Positions 1 to 11,161 of a stretch of DNA of 64,000 nt are shown in pieces. A program made the position numbers and the translations under genes. Source of the DNA: Diadophis punctatus similis (lineage: Eukaryota; Chordata; Lepidosauria; Squamata; Dipsadidae); assembly GCA_023053685.1 (NCBI GenBank), contig JALIGW010000028.1, positions 7,538,501 to 7,602,500 on the forward strand, read 5' to 3'. How positions within the stretch are numbered: position 1 is the first letter of the stretch; each line of letters starts with the position of its first letter. The notes beneath the pieces were generated by a model, which did not search any database, had not been told where the DNA came from, and saw only the letters and a program-made list of their open reading frames with translations.

Positions 1-536
1 TGGAATCTATATGCAGCTCTATCATCTCCTGTTCTATGTTTTTGCCTAAGGTGGAGGTGCTGAGATATCCATGAAGCTCCAGGTAGCGTTTGCTCCATCT
101 CATCTCTTGTAGATCTGATCAGTTCCCCAACCAAGCACATTTCCTATCATGTCCTGAGGGTCAGATCTTAATCCCATCACCCTGGAGCTGAAGTGGGGCA
201 GGGAGCTGCAGGAAGCTGCTTTGTCTTTCAAAACATGTTTCTCCTTTTCTCATCCAGGGAAATATAATATTCTGCCTCTTTAATATTTCCCAGAATATTT
301 CATTATTCTAGGAGGGGGGTGGGTGCTAACTTCATACAATATCTTTTTTGTTTCTTTTTTGTTTATCCTTTTTCTCTCCTTTTTCACTTTTAGCTGTTTT
401 CTGTTTTTCTATTATTCTTATTTTATATTAGTTTGTAATAGCTTTTATCTCTGTTTTTAATATCTAACTATCTATCTTATACTCCAGTGAATCAGGGAGG
501 TATCTGCTTGAGTCACTCCTAAATGTTATCTCACTG
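1..536. other. Unannotated sequence, nothing recognised
   Basis: No coding, repeat termini or RNA gene recognised. A T-rich stretch lies at about 330-470. Only short chance reading frames occur. Confidence 0.6.
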
Positions 537-772
537 TGTTATGTACTGCCGTACAGGGTACGGATTTGCATAGCCGTCGCTGATTGGTTAATCAAGCGGC
601 GGGAGAAATGAACTGACACTGGGAGCTGTCAGTGGCCGGCCGGCTTCAGGCAAGCCCTTAAAAGCGGCTTCCCAGCAGCCTGCCGGCACTTGGTATTACT
701 CTCAGCTTAGGAGGAATAAAGATGCTGAACAATTCCTACGTCTCGCCTCTTTATTTACGTGCGAATCTAACA
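537..772 (+). mobile_element. Solo LTR of an unidentified LTR retroelement
   Basis: A 236-bp unit begins TGTTA and ends TAACA, the inverted ends expected of an LTR, and is flanked by cactg (532-536) and cacag (773-777), a 5-bp target duplication with one mismatch. It reads as a compact promoter in the plus direction: an octamer ATTTGCAT at 564-571, an inverted CCAAT box (ATTGG) at 583-587, a TATA-like TTAAAAG near 658, and an AATAA-type polyadenylation signal near 716, followed by a short T-rich end. No gag, pol or second LTR is present in the window, so this is a recombined solo LTR. Whether the parent was an endogenous retrovirus or a Gypsy-type element cannot be told from the LTR alone. 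Confidence 0.7.
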
Positions 773-1482
773 CACAGTTTGTGGCTAAAAAACCTCATTG
801 AAGCTGACATTCCTATAGTTCCATCAGTGGGAATTTTCACGCACCTGGTATAGTCATTGTCCTACCTCCATGTGTGATCTGGTCATCCTTGGAAACATCC
901 AACCTTGAACTTTACTTGCTTTCCCTGCCTCATTCTTCTGCCTGCCTCTCTGTCTCACTACCAAGAGCCACAGAGAGTTTCAAATGTCTTGCTGCCAAAT
1001 ACACTGGTCCGTTTCCATATTTCCTATCACCCCAGGAACAGCCGCTTATTTCTTTCATTCCTTGCTATCAATAGACTTTATTCACTTCATTCACTACTTC
1101 GAGTTGTGAAGTAGTGGCTGAAGGTGGTGAGGGAAAGACAGAGCAACATCTTAGAAAGACCTTTTTCCTCCTTGGCTAGAAGTAGGTTCTCAAGGCTGTT
1201 CCTTTCTTCAACACTCATCCACATGTCCTCGAGATTCCTTCTGACCCAGACCCAAGCAATCTAAGCAAGAGCAAGTACTGGATTTTGGACCCAATCAGTC
1301 AGAACAGAAAGACCTGCACACAGAAAACAAGAGTCACAGCAGTTTCATCTGCAGTCTCCTGAGCTGCTACACTTGTGCAAGGACATCATTTCTGCAGACC
1401 TTGTTCCAGAAGCACAGCAAGAAGAACACTGCAAGGACAGCATCTCCCATTAATATAATTTCCTCCCATCTCAAGGTCTGAG
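773..1482. other. Unannotated sequence, nothing recognised
   Basis: Two overlapping short frames near 874-1114 have no recognisable product. A small hairpin with 9-bp arms lies at 1092-1116. Confidence 0.5.
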
Positions 1483-1876
1483 CAGGAGTCGGCAACCTTA
1501 ATCACTCAAAGAGCCATTTGGACCCGTTTCCCATAGGAAAAAAAAAACACCCGGAGCCACAAAACCCTTTTGACATCTAAAATGAAGATAACATTGCATA
1601 TATCATTTTTTACCTTTATGCTATGTATAAAAAAAACTAAAGTGTGTTGCATTTATGAAATCAATGACCTGCTACAGAGAAAACACATTTTTATTTCTGC
1701 ATGCAACAAAAACATTTTGAACTCCGGGAAAAAAGATGGTTGAAAAGCTCAATAAATCACGTGCCAGCGGGTGTCGCACATTGGCGGTTGTGACACATAT
1801 TTTGAGTGACAGGGAGCCGCAGCAGAGGGATGAAAGAGTCACATGCGGCTCTGGAGCCGCAGGTTGCAGACCCCTG
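1483..1876. mobile_element. Non-autonomous hAT-like element
   Basis: The left end reads CAGGAGTCGGCAACCT and the right end AGGTTGCAGACCCCTG, imperfect inverted repeats of the hAT form CAGNG. The inside is AT-rich on the left and contains GC-rich 'gagccgc' words on the right; no transposase frame is present. Flanks (ggtctgag and gtctggag) resemble each other but do not give a clean 8-bp duplication. Confidence 0.75.
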
Positions 1877-2254
1877 GTCTGGAGGAAAACATTGCAACAG
1901 GCATTACTTCTTGTTTTTAATAGGATGGGCCTAGCAAATAGGCTCCGTTGGAGAGGATGCCCTTGATTGAAGCAATTTTTATTACCAGCAGGAAAAAAAA
2001 TGTTTTTTTTTTAAATGTTTCCCCACCCCCTCTCTGTGCCATTCTCCAGCTAGGAAAGAAGATAGATGGCAGCTCAGCTCCCATCTTGTTCACATCAACA
2101 CTGACAGAAATCTAATATTGTACAATACAGGAGTTCCTAAATTCTGCCCCTTCTAATATGTTTCTAATATGTCTGTTACTATTATAATTATAATTATATA
2201 TTGGATATTATAATTTGATAAATATCAGTTCAACAGTCTTGCTGCAGTGCTTTA
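1877..2254. other. Unannotated AT-rich sequence
   Basis: Contains an AT-rich patch at about 2180-2225. Nothing else recognised. Confidence 0.5.
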
Positions 2255-2323
2255 AATAACACCCATTCTGTGTCTTGCTTTTTGTAAAGTTTACAAAAAG
2301 CAAGACACAGAATGGGTGCTATT
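2255..2323. repeat. Short palindrome, 34-bp arms
   Basis: The arms 2255-2288 and 2290-2323 are reverse complements at 33 of 34 positions with a single base between them. It abuts the larger foldback that starts a few bases further on. Confidence 0.9.
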
Positions 2324-2327
2324 GCGA

Positions 2328-2712
2328 CAGTCAATCTGCTCTGAAATGCTCCCTTCTTACTGATTTCCCTCAACTGATTTTAGCAAAAAGTACATATGTT
2401 CTTGCACAAGGAGAAGAATTAAACATGAAAATGAGGATAATGTTGCAAGAGTAGAAAAGCTGTTGTCTCACAACTTCTAGGTAAACATCAGCTGACCTCT
2501 CAAAAAAAGTCCTGTCACTGGTTTTATTTTCACTTTGTGAGGTCAGCTGATGTTTACATAGGAGTTGTGAGACAACAGCTTTTCTACTCTTGTAACATTA
2601 TCCTCATTTTCATGTTTAATTCTTCTCCTTGTGCAAGAATGTATGCACTTTTTGCTAAAATCAGTTGAGGGAAATCAGTAAGAAGGGAGCATTTCAGAGC
2701 AGATTGCGATGT
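2328..2712. repeat. Long inverted repeat, about 170-bp arms
   Basis: The left arm (about 2328-2500) and right arm (about 2538-2712) are reverse complements with only a few mismatches, separated by about 37 bases. Reading the right arm on the minus strand gives the same words in order, for example TCAGCTGAC at 2490-2498 and GTCAGCTGA at 2542-2550. No transposon-type termini or target duplication were found. It could be a foldback element or a template-switch inversion. The minus-strand frame across the right arm is a by-product of the repeat. Confidence 0.9.
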
Positions 2713-2859
2713 CGCATTTGAGCGATGACGGCTATAGCAGCAGAAGAAACCAATTTTTTTAAAAAAAATCACCCAAACAGAGAAGGGGGGGAAGGGACAT
2801 GAGAGATAGGATCTTCCTTTTTAGATATTTGATGTTGTAGCTTTAAAATACTTTTTCAT
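2713..2859. other. Unannotated spacer
   Basis: Poly-T/poly-A near 2753-2768 and a G-run near 2785. Nothing else recognised. Confidence 0.4.
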
Positions 2860-2932
2860 TGGCCAGATTGAGTCCTCCGGGAGTTGGGCGGCATATAAGA
2901 ATACCAAATAATAATAATAATAATAATTTCCT
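2860..2932 (+). mobile_element. LINE 3' tail fragment (L2/CR1-like)
   Basis: The phrase 'gagtcctccgggagttgggcggcatataag' (2872 onward, broken here) followed by (ATA)n matches the 3' ends at 54955-55019 and 60488-60562. It is a severely 5'-truncated copy ending in a simple repeat. Confidence 0.65.
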
Positions 2933-3054
2933 TCTTGCCTGTCCCCCTTCAGAAATGAAAGATTCTCAAGTTTTAGCACTGTATTTCAGCTGGGCCTAGT
3001 TTAGCTCTAAATGGAATTGGTTGATGCTACTGCTGTTGGTTACTCTTTATTATT

Positions 3055-3057
3055 GGG

Positions 3058-3114
<57 letters not shown>
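3055..3114. repeat. (TG)n microsatellite
   Basis: About 30 TG units with one A interruption near 3084. Confidence 0.97.
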
Positions 3115-3115
<1 letters not shown>

Positions 3116-4589
3116 AAGATAGCATAGTTGTTTTTGTTTCCTGTACTGCATTTTTTCTATTCTGCATACCAGAGAAGAACAGCATGTTATACATTTACAT
3201 CTGGAAGCTCTGTGGCATCGTATCTAGTGGAGAGGCTAACAAAGCGACTTTTTTTTTTTGCTTGCTTTTGTTTTTGTTTAGCCTCAACGGTATCACACTA
3301 GCACGGAATGAATATTTGGGAGATACTTCAATGTGCCTCTGTTACTTGCAACATAACAATGAGCTTATAAAAATGCTTGCATTTCCCTGTAGTGGAGCAG
3401 CTCAGAGAAGCTGCTCAGCCAGCTGGAGACTCCAAGGCACGGGGGTCAGTCAGCAAGGAGCTGAAAATGTCACAGTTGTAAATCCTTTGAGGGGACACGC
3501 GCCACACTTTGCTACCAGATGCAGGCAAGCCTATCCTTCCCGTGTGGCTTCCCTTCAGCCTCCTGACCAGCAAGATTGCATCATCCCCTGAGCCTCAACC
3601 TAGGAGTGTTAATCCCCCAGCGGGTGGAATCTGGCGTCCTGTTGGGTAATCTGATGGACCCGGTAGCTTCCTCTTCCCTGCGTCTGTAATCGGCTCCATT
3701 CTTGGGACTCAGGGGACTTTTACACAGAAGGAAGAATGCATCCTTTCAGCAGGTTGGCTCAGCACAGACTTGGCTTTCTAGCGAGGTCAGTCACTAGGAT
3801 GCCTGGAGATATGGATGCTTTGCAAGGGGTGGTATTTGCCATCCGCCTTTTCCTCGCTTCCTTGTGGCTGTGTGTTGTCACAATGACAAATGAGAGACAG
3901 GGGAGAAGCAGTTCTTTACACTGACCAAGCGTGCTTTGGGCCCCTCGGGGGCTTCGCAAAATACTGCGAAGCAGCAGCTGATAAAATGGACGCAAATTTA
4001 ATTAGGGAAATTTAATTTAGAGGGGGGGGAAGCAAGGGATGGCTTTGCCAAAGCCATATGGGGAAGCAGCGGTGTCCCTATATAGGAGAAAAGAAAAACT
4101 TAATTTACAGAATGAACTCGTGGGTCTTCATCATTCTGTAGCCACCCAGGAAGTGGCCCTGATTAATTTTATACCCAGCATGACTGGCACAGGTATAAGG
4201 GCAGACAATTCGGCATCTCTGGCAAAGGAAGGTGTTAATTTCAGTCTAAATATGAAAACCCAATCCAGGTGGGGAGTGAGGCAGCATGGATTTTTTTAAG
4301 ACAGTTCTATAAAGCAGTGAGAGAGCCATTTCAGAATTTAGCCTTGTCTGCTAATTGAGGGATACTTTGCTAATGGCTTTAGAAGTGGCTGAGAAAAAAT
4401 GGTTAAGAGGCAGGCTTGGTTTATTAGGATTTCAAGCAATTAATGATTGTTGCAACCCTATAGAACAGCTTCCTTGATACAAGAGCATTGCCCTTCCTTT
4501 TCACAAATCTACATTTTAGCTGATGTTCTTACAACTAGCTAAAACTATTCAAATATATATTTGACCACTTCAGTATTTCAAAATATATA
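3115..4589. other. Unannotated sequence, nothing recognised
   Basis: A 135-codon plus-strand frame at 3184-3591 has a hydrophobic start but no recognisable domain, and I do not call it a gene. No repeat termini were recognised. Confidence 0.5.
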
Positions 4590-5076
4590 CCGTATTTTTC
4601 GGAGTATAAGACGCACTGGAGTATAAGACACACCTTAGTTTTTGGGGAGGAAAATAGGGGAAAACAATCTGCCTACCAGGTATTCATCTGGCTAGCGTCC
4701 TTAGTCTGGTCAGCTTCAGCACATTATTTTATCCCCTGGTTAGGACTTAAAAAAAACCTTCTTCAAAGAGAGTAACAATGAAAGAGCCTGCAAGCCAGTA
4801 AGAGCTGGGAAGATCATTAGCACCTGGTTAGGGCTAGAAAAAAACTTATTCAGAGCAAGTAGAGCAATGAAAAAACCCTGCAAAGACTTAGGGCTGGAAA
4901 AACATTCTTTGGAGAGAGTAACAATGAAAAAGCCTGCAAGGTAAGAGCTGGGAAGATCTGTTAGCACCTAGTTAGGGCTGGGGAAAAAAAAGTTACATTC
5001 AAAGTATAAGACGCACCCAAATTTTCAGCCACTTTTAGGGAGGAAAAAGGTGCGTCTTATACTCCGAAAAATACGG
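4590..5076. mobile_element. Mariner-like MITE with internal tandem repeats
   Basis: The ends are inverted repeats: CCGTATTTTTCGGAGTATAA on the left and the reverse complement TTATACTCCGAAAAATACGG on the right, with TA on both sides (4588-4589 and 5077-5078), as for Tc1/mariner-type insertion. The 487-bp interior has no transposase. It holds about three degenerate direct copies of a 60-90-bp unit (about 4738-4985) with the words 'ttagggct', 'agagtaacaatgaaa', 'gcctgcaa' and 'gagctgggaagat'. Confidence 0.85.
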
Positions 5077-5078
5077 TA

Positions 5079-5847
5079 ATTTCCATTTAAATGACAGTTC
5101 ATAACTGTAATTAAACAGGATTAAATATGGGATGTGATTGCATTTCTCCTTCAATTTCCCTAACTGTCTTTGTGAATTATTTTTCTCAGTAAAAGAAAAG
5201 TAAAGGTAGGATGAGATTGTACTCGCTTTAGTGCAGTTTAGTATTTACTCACAAAATATTGTTTCTGTTATTTTACGAAACTGAAGTTGTTTTTCCCAGA
5301 AGATTCCATTTCTGCAAAGGCTTTCATGATCTTTTAGTCCATCTTTTTCACTGTTATTTCTGTAAGAAAGATTGAACAGCTGTCCTCTGCATTAAGCATT
5401 GCCCATGGTGACCATGAAGCAAATCTATGAGGATATGTAGAACTTTGGCATTCTGCCATCATATTGTCTATTTGTAGAGTGCTTGAAGACATTAAAGCAC
5501 TCCATTTGCATGAACTGATCCTAAGAGTTCCTAAAAACCTTAGGAATATTCTCCTCCATGACAGAGAATGCTTGCAGTGGCAGATGAGTGAAACCAAGAA
5601 ATCCCCTTGAGATCATCTAATTGTAAGAGCTTTCAGTAACATCTGGTATCTTTTCTATGGAGTCACATGCTTCTGTCATCTTCTAAAAATGGGGCAATCT
5701 TTACATTACTGTAAAAACCATGATTATGACCCAACATGTTGAGAAGAAATTATCTATGATATTTTGACTAAGTAAAATTAGGAAAATATTTAATAGAATT
5801 GTATGCTCATAAAGCTGAAACCAGTTGTATAGCTACTGGGTCCAATT
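5079..5847. other. Unannotated sequence, nothing recognised
   Basis: AT-rich. An 87-codon minus-strand frame at 5334-5597 has no recognisable product. Confidence 0.5.
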
Positions 5848-6274
5848 CAGGGGTGGGCTGCTGGGGGTTCACAGGGGTTCGGGAGAACCTCTAGCTAAGA
5901 TTCTGTGCAGTTCAGAGAACCCCCAAATCCCACACCTGGCTGGCCCCACCCACCCCACCCCACCCCTCCCAGGAGTCCCCACACGGCCTGTTATGGATGC
6001 AGGTAAGTGCAGGATGCATGCGGAGGCTCGTGGAGGGTGAAAAATGGGCCTACTGGAAGTTCAGGAAGGGGGCCTCCAGAGCCTGGGGAGGGCCAGAGCC
6101 AGAGGGCCTCCGGAGCCTGGGGAGGCCATTTTCGCCCTCCCGGAAGCTCGAAGAAAGCCTCCAGAGCCCGGGGAGGGCAAAAATGTCATCGTCCCCCACC
6201 GTGGTGTGGGAAGCCAACTAGCCCACACCCACCATGGCCACGCCAACCCAGCAGCTTTTTGAAGCCCAACCCTG
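5848..6274. mobile_element. hAT MITE, CAGGGGTGGGCTGC ends
   Basis: The left end CAGGGGTGGGCTGC and right end GAAGCCCAACCCTG are imperfect inverted repeats. Flanks are gtccaatt (5840-5847) and gtccattt (6275-6282), an 8-bp duplication with one mismatch. The GC-rich core contains direct repeats of a 'cctccagagcctggggaggg' word. Overlapping frames on both strands here reflect GC content, not genes. Confidence 0.85.
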
Positions 6275-7615
6275 GTCCATTTCCCTGCTCCCTACAGGAA
6301 CTGAAATTAAAACATCCTCAACAAACCAACAAATGGTTTTCTAGCCTCCACCTGAACACATCCGGAGAAGAGACACTCATCACTACCTCCCTTAATAGTA
6401 GGGATTTCCTAATGTTCAACTAAAACCTGCTTTTTTAAAACTTAAAGCTACTTCTGCACTTTTTCCCCACTTTTAAATCCCATGTCAAGATGAACAGTTT
6501 CAGTTAAAAAAACAAAAAAACTGCAGTATCATTGCCGTTATCGTTTTCCACTCCAGAAATAAAGTTTAAAAAAGAATCACACCACTCCGTTCCAAGGAAG
6601 GAATTATTAATGTCTCACTGATACTCATGTTAACTTTCAGTTATTCTAAGCAGACCTATGTTGTATAACGTTTTAAGAGTTCACTTTAACTTTTTATTCA
6701 TTTTACCCTAGCTGACAATATGTTCTTTCAACTAGAGGTTATTCATACACTTAAAAATAAAGACTTAAACCGAATATGAAACTACAGTGAAATAGAATTA
6801 ATTGATCAAATAACAACGCATATGCATTTTAAGGGGCAAAACCATAAGCTTTATATCCTACATTTCTCAATCTTCAGATAATCAATACAATTTATATCAT
6901 AGGGACCTGCCCAAGTAAAATGAGTCATGAACTACAACACGGCTGATTTCCTGACATATACTGTATGTTTAAGTGACGTAACTGAAATATACAAGGTTCC
7001 TTCTCTGTTCTTATTGTATGTGATACAGTACTTTCCAGTGTTTTGCAAATATTAATCATGCCTTAGACAAGAAGGCACACAGTATTGGATCATATAAATG
7101 TGCTGACCATTTTTATACGATTTGAGGGAAAGCACCTAACAAGCAGGGCTGGTGCTTTGCAGCTATTTTGACTTAGTGAGGTTGGGGGGGTGGGGAAGGA
7201 AACTTATGGAAACTCTACAGGAAAAATCAGAAACATTAATAATAGAAAGTGACATCTGAGCCTTTTTCCCCAATGTAGCTCAATGAATAAGGAAGATGGA
7301 GACATTTATATGGAAACATACTAGTAAAATAAGCTCTTTGAACTATTTCTTTCTGCCTTCTTCATCACACAGGAGAGATATTTCTCTAATTATTTTTTAA
7401 AAATCATCTGTGAATCTGTAATTTTATGTTGATAAGTTCTTTTGCATTTTCAGTGACACTGGGACAATATTTCCCAGTTAGCTTTCAATGTTTTTTTTAA
7501 AAAAACATGCATACCGCATCAGATTTTTCTTCATTTTTTTTCACTTCATTATATATGCTGGATCTGATCCATAATAAAAAAGAGGCAATATTATATATTG
7601 AGAATATTATATACA
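6275..7615. other. Unannotated AT-rich sequence
   Basis: No repeat termini, coding or RNA gene recognised. T/A homopolymers occur at 7490-7505 and 7529-7540. Confidence 0.5.
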
Positions 7616-7823
7616 GAGCCGAGGTGGTGCAGTGGTTAAAGTGCAGCACTGCAGTTCAGCAGTTCAGCAGTTCAAATCTCACCGGCTCAAGGTTGACTCA
7701 GCCTTCCATCCTTCTGAGGTTGGTAAAATGAGGACCCAGATTGTTGGGGGCAATATGCTGAACTCTGTAAACCGCTTAGAGAGGGCTGCAAAGCACTATG
7801 AAGCGGTATATAAGTGCTATTGC
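7616..7823 (+). mobile_element. tRNA-derived SINE, Sauria type
   Basis: The head has polymerase III box A-like TGGTGCAGTGG (about 7624) and box B-like GTTCAAATCTC (about 7672). The body carries the words 'ggttgactcagccttccatc' and 'agattgttgggggcaatatg', and it ends in a 'gctattgc' tail. The same body is present at 14717, 28765 and 45149. This copy has a tandem 'cagttcag' expansion and a short tail. Sauria SINEs are known across squamates; the family name is by recollection, not by search. Confidence 0.8.
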
Positions 7824-7824
7824 A

Positions 7825-7856
7825 CTTTATCTAAAATATTGTTATTTTAGATAAAG
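7825..7856. repeat. Perfect 14-bp inverted repeat
   Basis: CTTTATCTAAAATA (7825-7838) and its exact reverse complement (7843-7856) around a 4-base loop, directly after the SINE tail. It could act as a cruciform or simply be a chance AT palindrome. Confidence 0.85.
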
Positions 7857-7905
7857 TCTTTTATCTTTCTTGTTGCTAGTTTTCCAAATTGTTAAATATA
7901 TTATA
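7857..7905. other. Spacer between SINE and Helitron
   Basis: AT-rich target sequence. Base 7905 is A on the plus strand, which is T 3' of the Helitron terminus on the minus strand. Confidence 0.5.
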
Positions 7906-8800
7906 CTAGCCAATACCTGTGCTTCACTATGAAATTATGTGATGGGGCTTGATAAATTGACACTTAAAGCTTGAAAATTAATGAGTAGTTTAAAAAGGGA
8001 CTGTTAGAGATGGTAAGATAAGTTTCTGTTACAGATGAAGACATTATTTGCATAGCATAGACTTTCAATTCGTCCCTCAGATGAATTGCTCAGGACTTCC
8101 CTGTAAACAACATTCCTGGTTTTGCTGTCTGACTGGAGAATGATCAGGCTGTCAGGTGAACTGACTCTGGAGCACGCCACATAGAACTGGCCATGGGAGA
8201 AACAGGCAGCTTCCCTTACTTGTGTTATCCTAATCACATCTGTAAATCTTTTCCTGCATTTTTTGCCTCTTTTCCCTTTAACTGGTGTTACAGTAGAAGG
8301 AACAGATTCGTCTGAACTGAGGAGGAAAATAAGGGAAAAAATCTGTCTCTGCCTACCAGCATCCATTGGTATTCATCTGGCTAGCGTCCTGTTAGTGTGT
8401 GAGAGAGTTGAGGCGTGTTTGGAAACTCAAACAGTATTTGCTGTGTGAGCAAAAAGGAGACAGGAAGGAGTCTGTGTGTGGCTTAGCACAACTGTTCTGT
8501 AGTAAAGCTGCTTGCTGCTGTGAAAGCAAAAGCGAAACTGAAACTCCTCTGCTTGTGTTTTGCATTTGGATCAGATTTCTTTTCAGGTTGGGAGGGGGGA
8601 GTAGAACTCCTTAGCATCAGAGCTTGTTAATAATAATATAAAAATACTCATGCTCCGATGGTCATTTTGAAAAATCCTTTCTTAGTGGGCACCTAGAAGC
8701 CAAGAGGAATATACGTGGCAAATTTCAAGTTTGTAGAATTACGGTTCTGGAGATTTCATGGTTAATGTGTGAGTGGTTTTCACTTTTATATATATATAGA
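7906..8800 (-). mobile_element. Helitron with both termini, internally deleted
   Basis: Read on the minus strand, the element starts TCTATATATATATAAAAGTG (8800 down) and ends CTAG (at 7906). It sits between A and T, as Helitrons do, with no target duplication. Typical Helitron 5' TC and 3' CTRR ends are therefore both met. Within its 895 bp only the C-terminal part of the RepHel protein remains (see 8004-8366); the Rep nickase domain and helicase motor core are absent, so it is non-autonomous. A weak 4-bp stem (TCAC/GTGA) precedes the 3' end; the usual subterminal hairpin is not convincing. Confidence 0.85.
8004..8366 (-). pseudogene. Helitron helicase C-terminal remnant
   Basis: The minus-strand frame contains CFSHGQFYVACSRVSSPD followed by NVVYREVLS. 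This matches the C-terminal motif of the PIF1-like helicase domain in Helitron RepHel proteins, where the GQxYVACSRV segment (helicase motif VI) is conserved; the rest of the roughly 1,400-residue protein is missing. The first codons (MDAGRQRQIFSL) are not part of the conserved domain, so the frame's start has no biological meaning. It lies wholly inside the Helitron 7906-8800 and has the same orientation. Function is lost: it has no ATPase Walker motifs. A stop after about residue 120 occurs where the helicase normally ends. Confidence 0.85.
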
Positions 8801-10109
8801 TTAGGATTGCATTTTTTATATCTACATATTCATTGCAGAATAAAACTGCATCTCCCTTGATTAAAGAATTCATTTAAACTTCTGCCACTGATAAATACAC
8901 TTCATACCAGCTTTTCCTAATATTTGTACCATGAGTCAAATAACACATTTATTATAAATTTGGCATTCTCAAAGTATCTGTTTCTCTGTGATCTCTATCC
9001 AAATCAAATAATGAGATTCAATAACAAATACATTCATTAGGGAAAAATTACTCTTTATAATTTTATTTTACCAGAGTTACTGGACATTTATTTTCATTAA
9101 TTTGGCACTTCATGATCCCAATTCCTTCAAATTGAAATCTATTTTACTGTTAACCTATGGCGTACTATATGCTATTCTATAAATAATTTATAAAATTATT
9201 TCATCTGTTTAACAATAATTTGCCCATTACACTCATGAGCACATTTCTGCATGATAAAAAGTCTTAAATATTAATTTTATTTTCTTATCTTTATCCTTGC
9301 CAGAAAATAAAATGTTAGTTAATTATGGTGTCATTCTTTTTTTTTTACCTCTATTCTCTTCTGCATGCAATTATATGGCCACTATTTTATATGGCAAAAA
9401 TATAAACAACCATGAGTTGTCAACAAAAAATACTTTCTGTATCTTTTGGTTGCCCTCTATTATTTGTCCAGATTTTTTCTGCAACCCACATCTGGCAACT
9501 CTATGGAACTGTGCTGTCAAATAATTTCCATGGTGAAAGTTTCCATATGTATCACTTGCTGGCATTAAAGCATTCTGAATTAAAACAATACAGGTTTTTT
9601 TGAACATTTGGCTTCTTGTATTTCGGCTGATCTGTAGCAAATATAATGGAGAATTTAAAAACAGAAGGCTTTTATTAAGTATACAGATGGTAACCATCAT
9701 ATAACTAGTGTTTTACTTTTATGTTTGGAAACACAAATTTTACAACAGTAAATATTGATATCACAAAAGATTGATATTGGGCGGATACTTTATAAGATGT
9801 CCAGAAATGAACCGAATGCAAGAACCAGCAGTAAGATGGCAAATATTACTATTAATACTACTAATACTACTATTGTTGTTGTTGTTGCTGCTGCTGTTGT
9901 ATGGAATTATTACATTAGCCAGGAGACCACAATGCTAATTCAGAGTAGCAGTTTGGCTACCAGTTTATCAGCTCTTTTGTAGGATACACTCGCTTGCTTC
10001 CCAAGGTGCACCACAGGAGGGCGAGCTGGTTTCGCACCAGAAAGAAAGACGAGGGGCTCTTCCTTCAGTGTCATCCAAGAGCCCCCTCCCTTTCCCAGAA
10101 CCACCTCAT
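8801..10109. other. Unannotated sequence with a short trinucleotide tract
   Basis: Mostly AT-rich with no recognised gene. At about 9845-9900 a degenerate (ACT)n tract passes into (TTG)n and (CTG)n. Overlapping frames on both strands near 9297-9700 have no recognisable product. The stretch 9985-10109 may be the diverged end of the next SINE. Confidence 0.5.
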
Positions 10110-10357
10110 AAATGGGGGCCATAACTGGAATGTTCAAAGCCAGCAGGAATCTGACTGCCTGCACGGAGCACCAACTCATCTCCCCACCAAAGTGGTACCT
10201 ATTTGTCTACTTGCATACAACATGCTTTCGAACTGTTAGGTGGATAGAAGCATAGGCGAGTGACAGGAGCTCACCTTGTCACACAGTGCTAGGACTCAAA
10301 CCACTGGATCAGAGACCATCTCCAGTGACATTAAGCCATTGAGCCACCGCACCTCCC
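10110..10357 (-). mobile_element. tRNA-derived SINE, second squamate type
   Basis: On the minus strand it starts GGTGCGGTGGCTCAATGGCT (box A region) and has box B-like GGTTTGAGTCC, followed by 'gtgagctcctgtcac', 'cagttcgaaagcatg' and 'tgcaagtagacaaatagg'. These words belong to a common squamate tRNA SINE distinct from the Sauria type. The copy is diverged and its 3' end is not resolved. Confidence 0.7.
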
Positions 10358-11161
10358 ACCAAGTCTGTTGATGTGATGCCAAATTATATAAATAGTGAAA
10401 ACTGCTGAGGACACTGAGCAAATAGGAATCAGTTCTGACAAATTTGAAAAGTGAGCATTAATACTACAGATGAAATATAACACAAAGATATAAATTATGC
10501 ATGTTAGAGGAAACAATAACTTCAGCTAGTTTATAGTCACAGAGAATAGTAAGGCAATTTTTTAAAAAATCATTTACTAAGCAAGCTATTTTGATCTGGT
10601 TCACACATAATGTTAAATCAATCCTCTATGAATCATTAAATATAGTATCGTGTCACCAAAAGACTGATCAAGATATCAATTTGAACTTTCCTCTTAATAC
10701 AGAAATTCAATTGAAACTCTCTACAACAGATGGCTTTGGCTTGCATACAGCTATTAAAAGTTTGCTAATCACTTGTTTCACCACTAAACAGACCCAACTA
10801 TTGGGAACTTCTTCCTGATTATTATTCCTGAGATCAGCGTTAATCAGTACACACAGACATATACACACAAATACACAAAGCTAAAAGGAAAGGAAACTAA
10901 TACATTCTACAGTTGCAAGGAGAGACAGCTGGTACATGGAGACACAAGTCTGGGCAACCCAGGAGGATATATCCAAACAATAGTCAGACTAGAGCAGTAA
11001 GCAAACAGAAGTCATGCTGTCTGCCAAGGAATTTCTTCGGGATAGAATGAAAGTCATCCAGGACTACCTGTTAAGAGAGCAGTGAAGGAGCATATAATGC
11101 ACATGTACTCTATTGACATAGTGCTCTATTGACATAACACATATGCTGGTATAGTATAGAC
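10358..11161. other. Unannotated sequence
   Basis: Nothing recognised apart from an 'aggactacctgtta' word near 11060 that resembles an end of the MITE at 31810-32139. Confidence 0.45.

Noticed and set aside
3184..3591. 135-codon frame with a hydrophobic start as a possible secreted protein
   Set aside because: No recognisable family, poly-T coded Phe stretch, no splice or promoter context.
10110..10357. tRNA gene on the minus strand
   Set aside because: Box A and B are present but no cloverleaf closes and the body matches a SINE.
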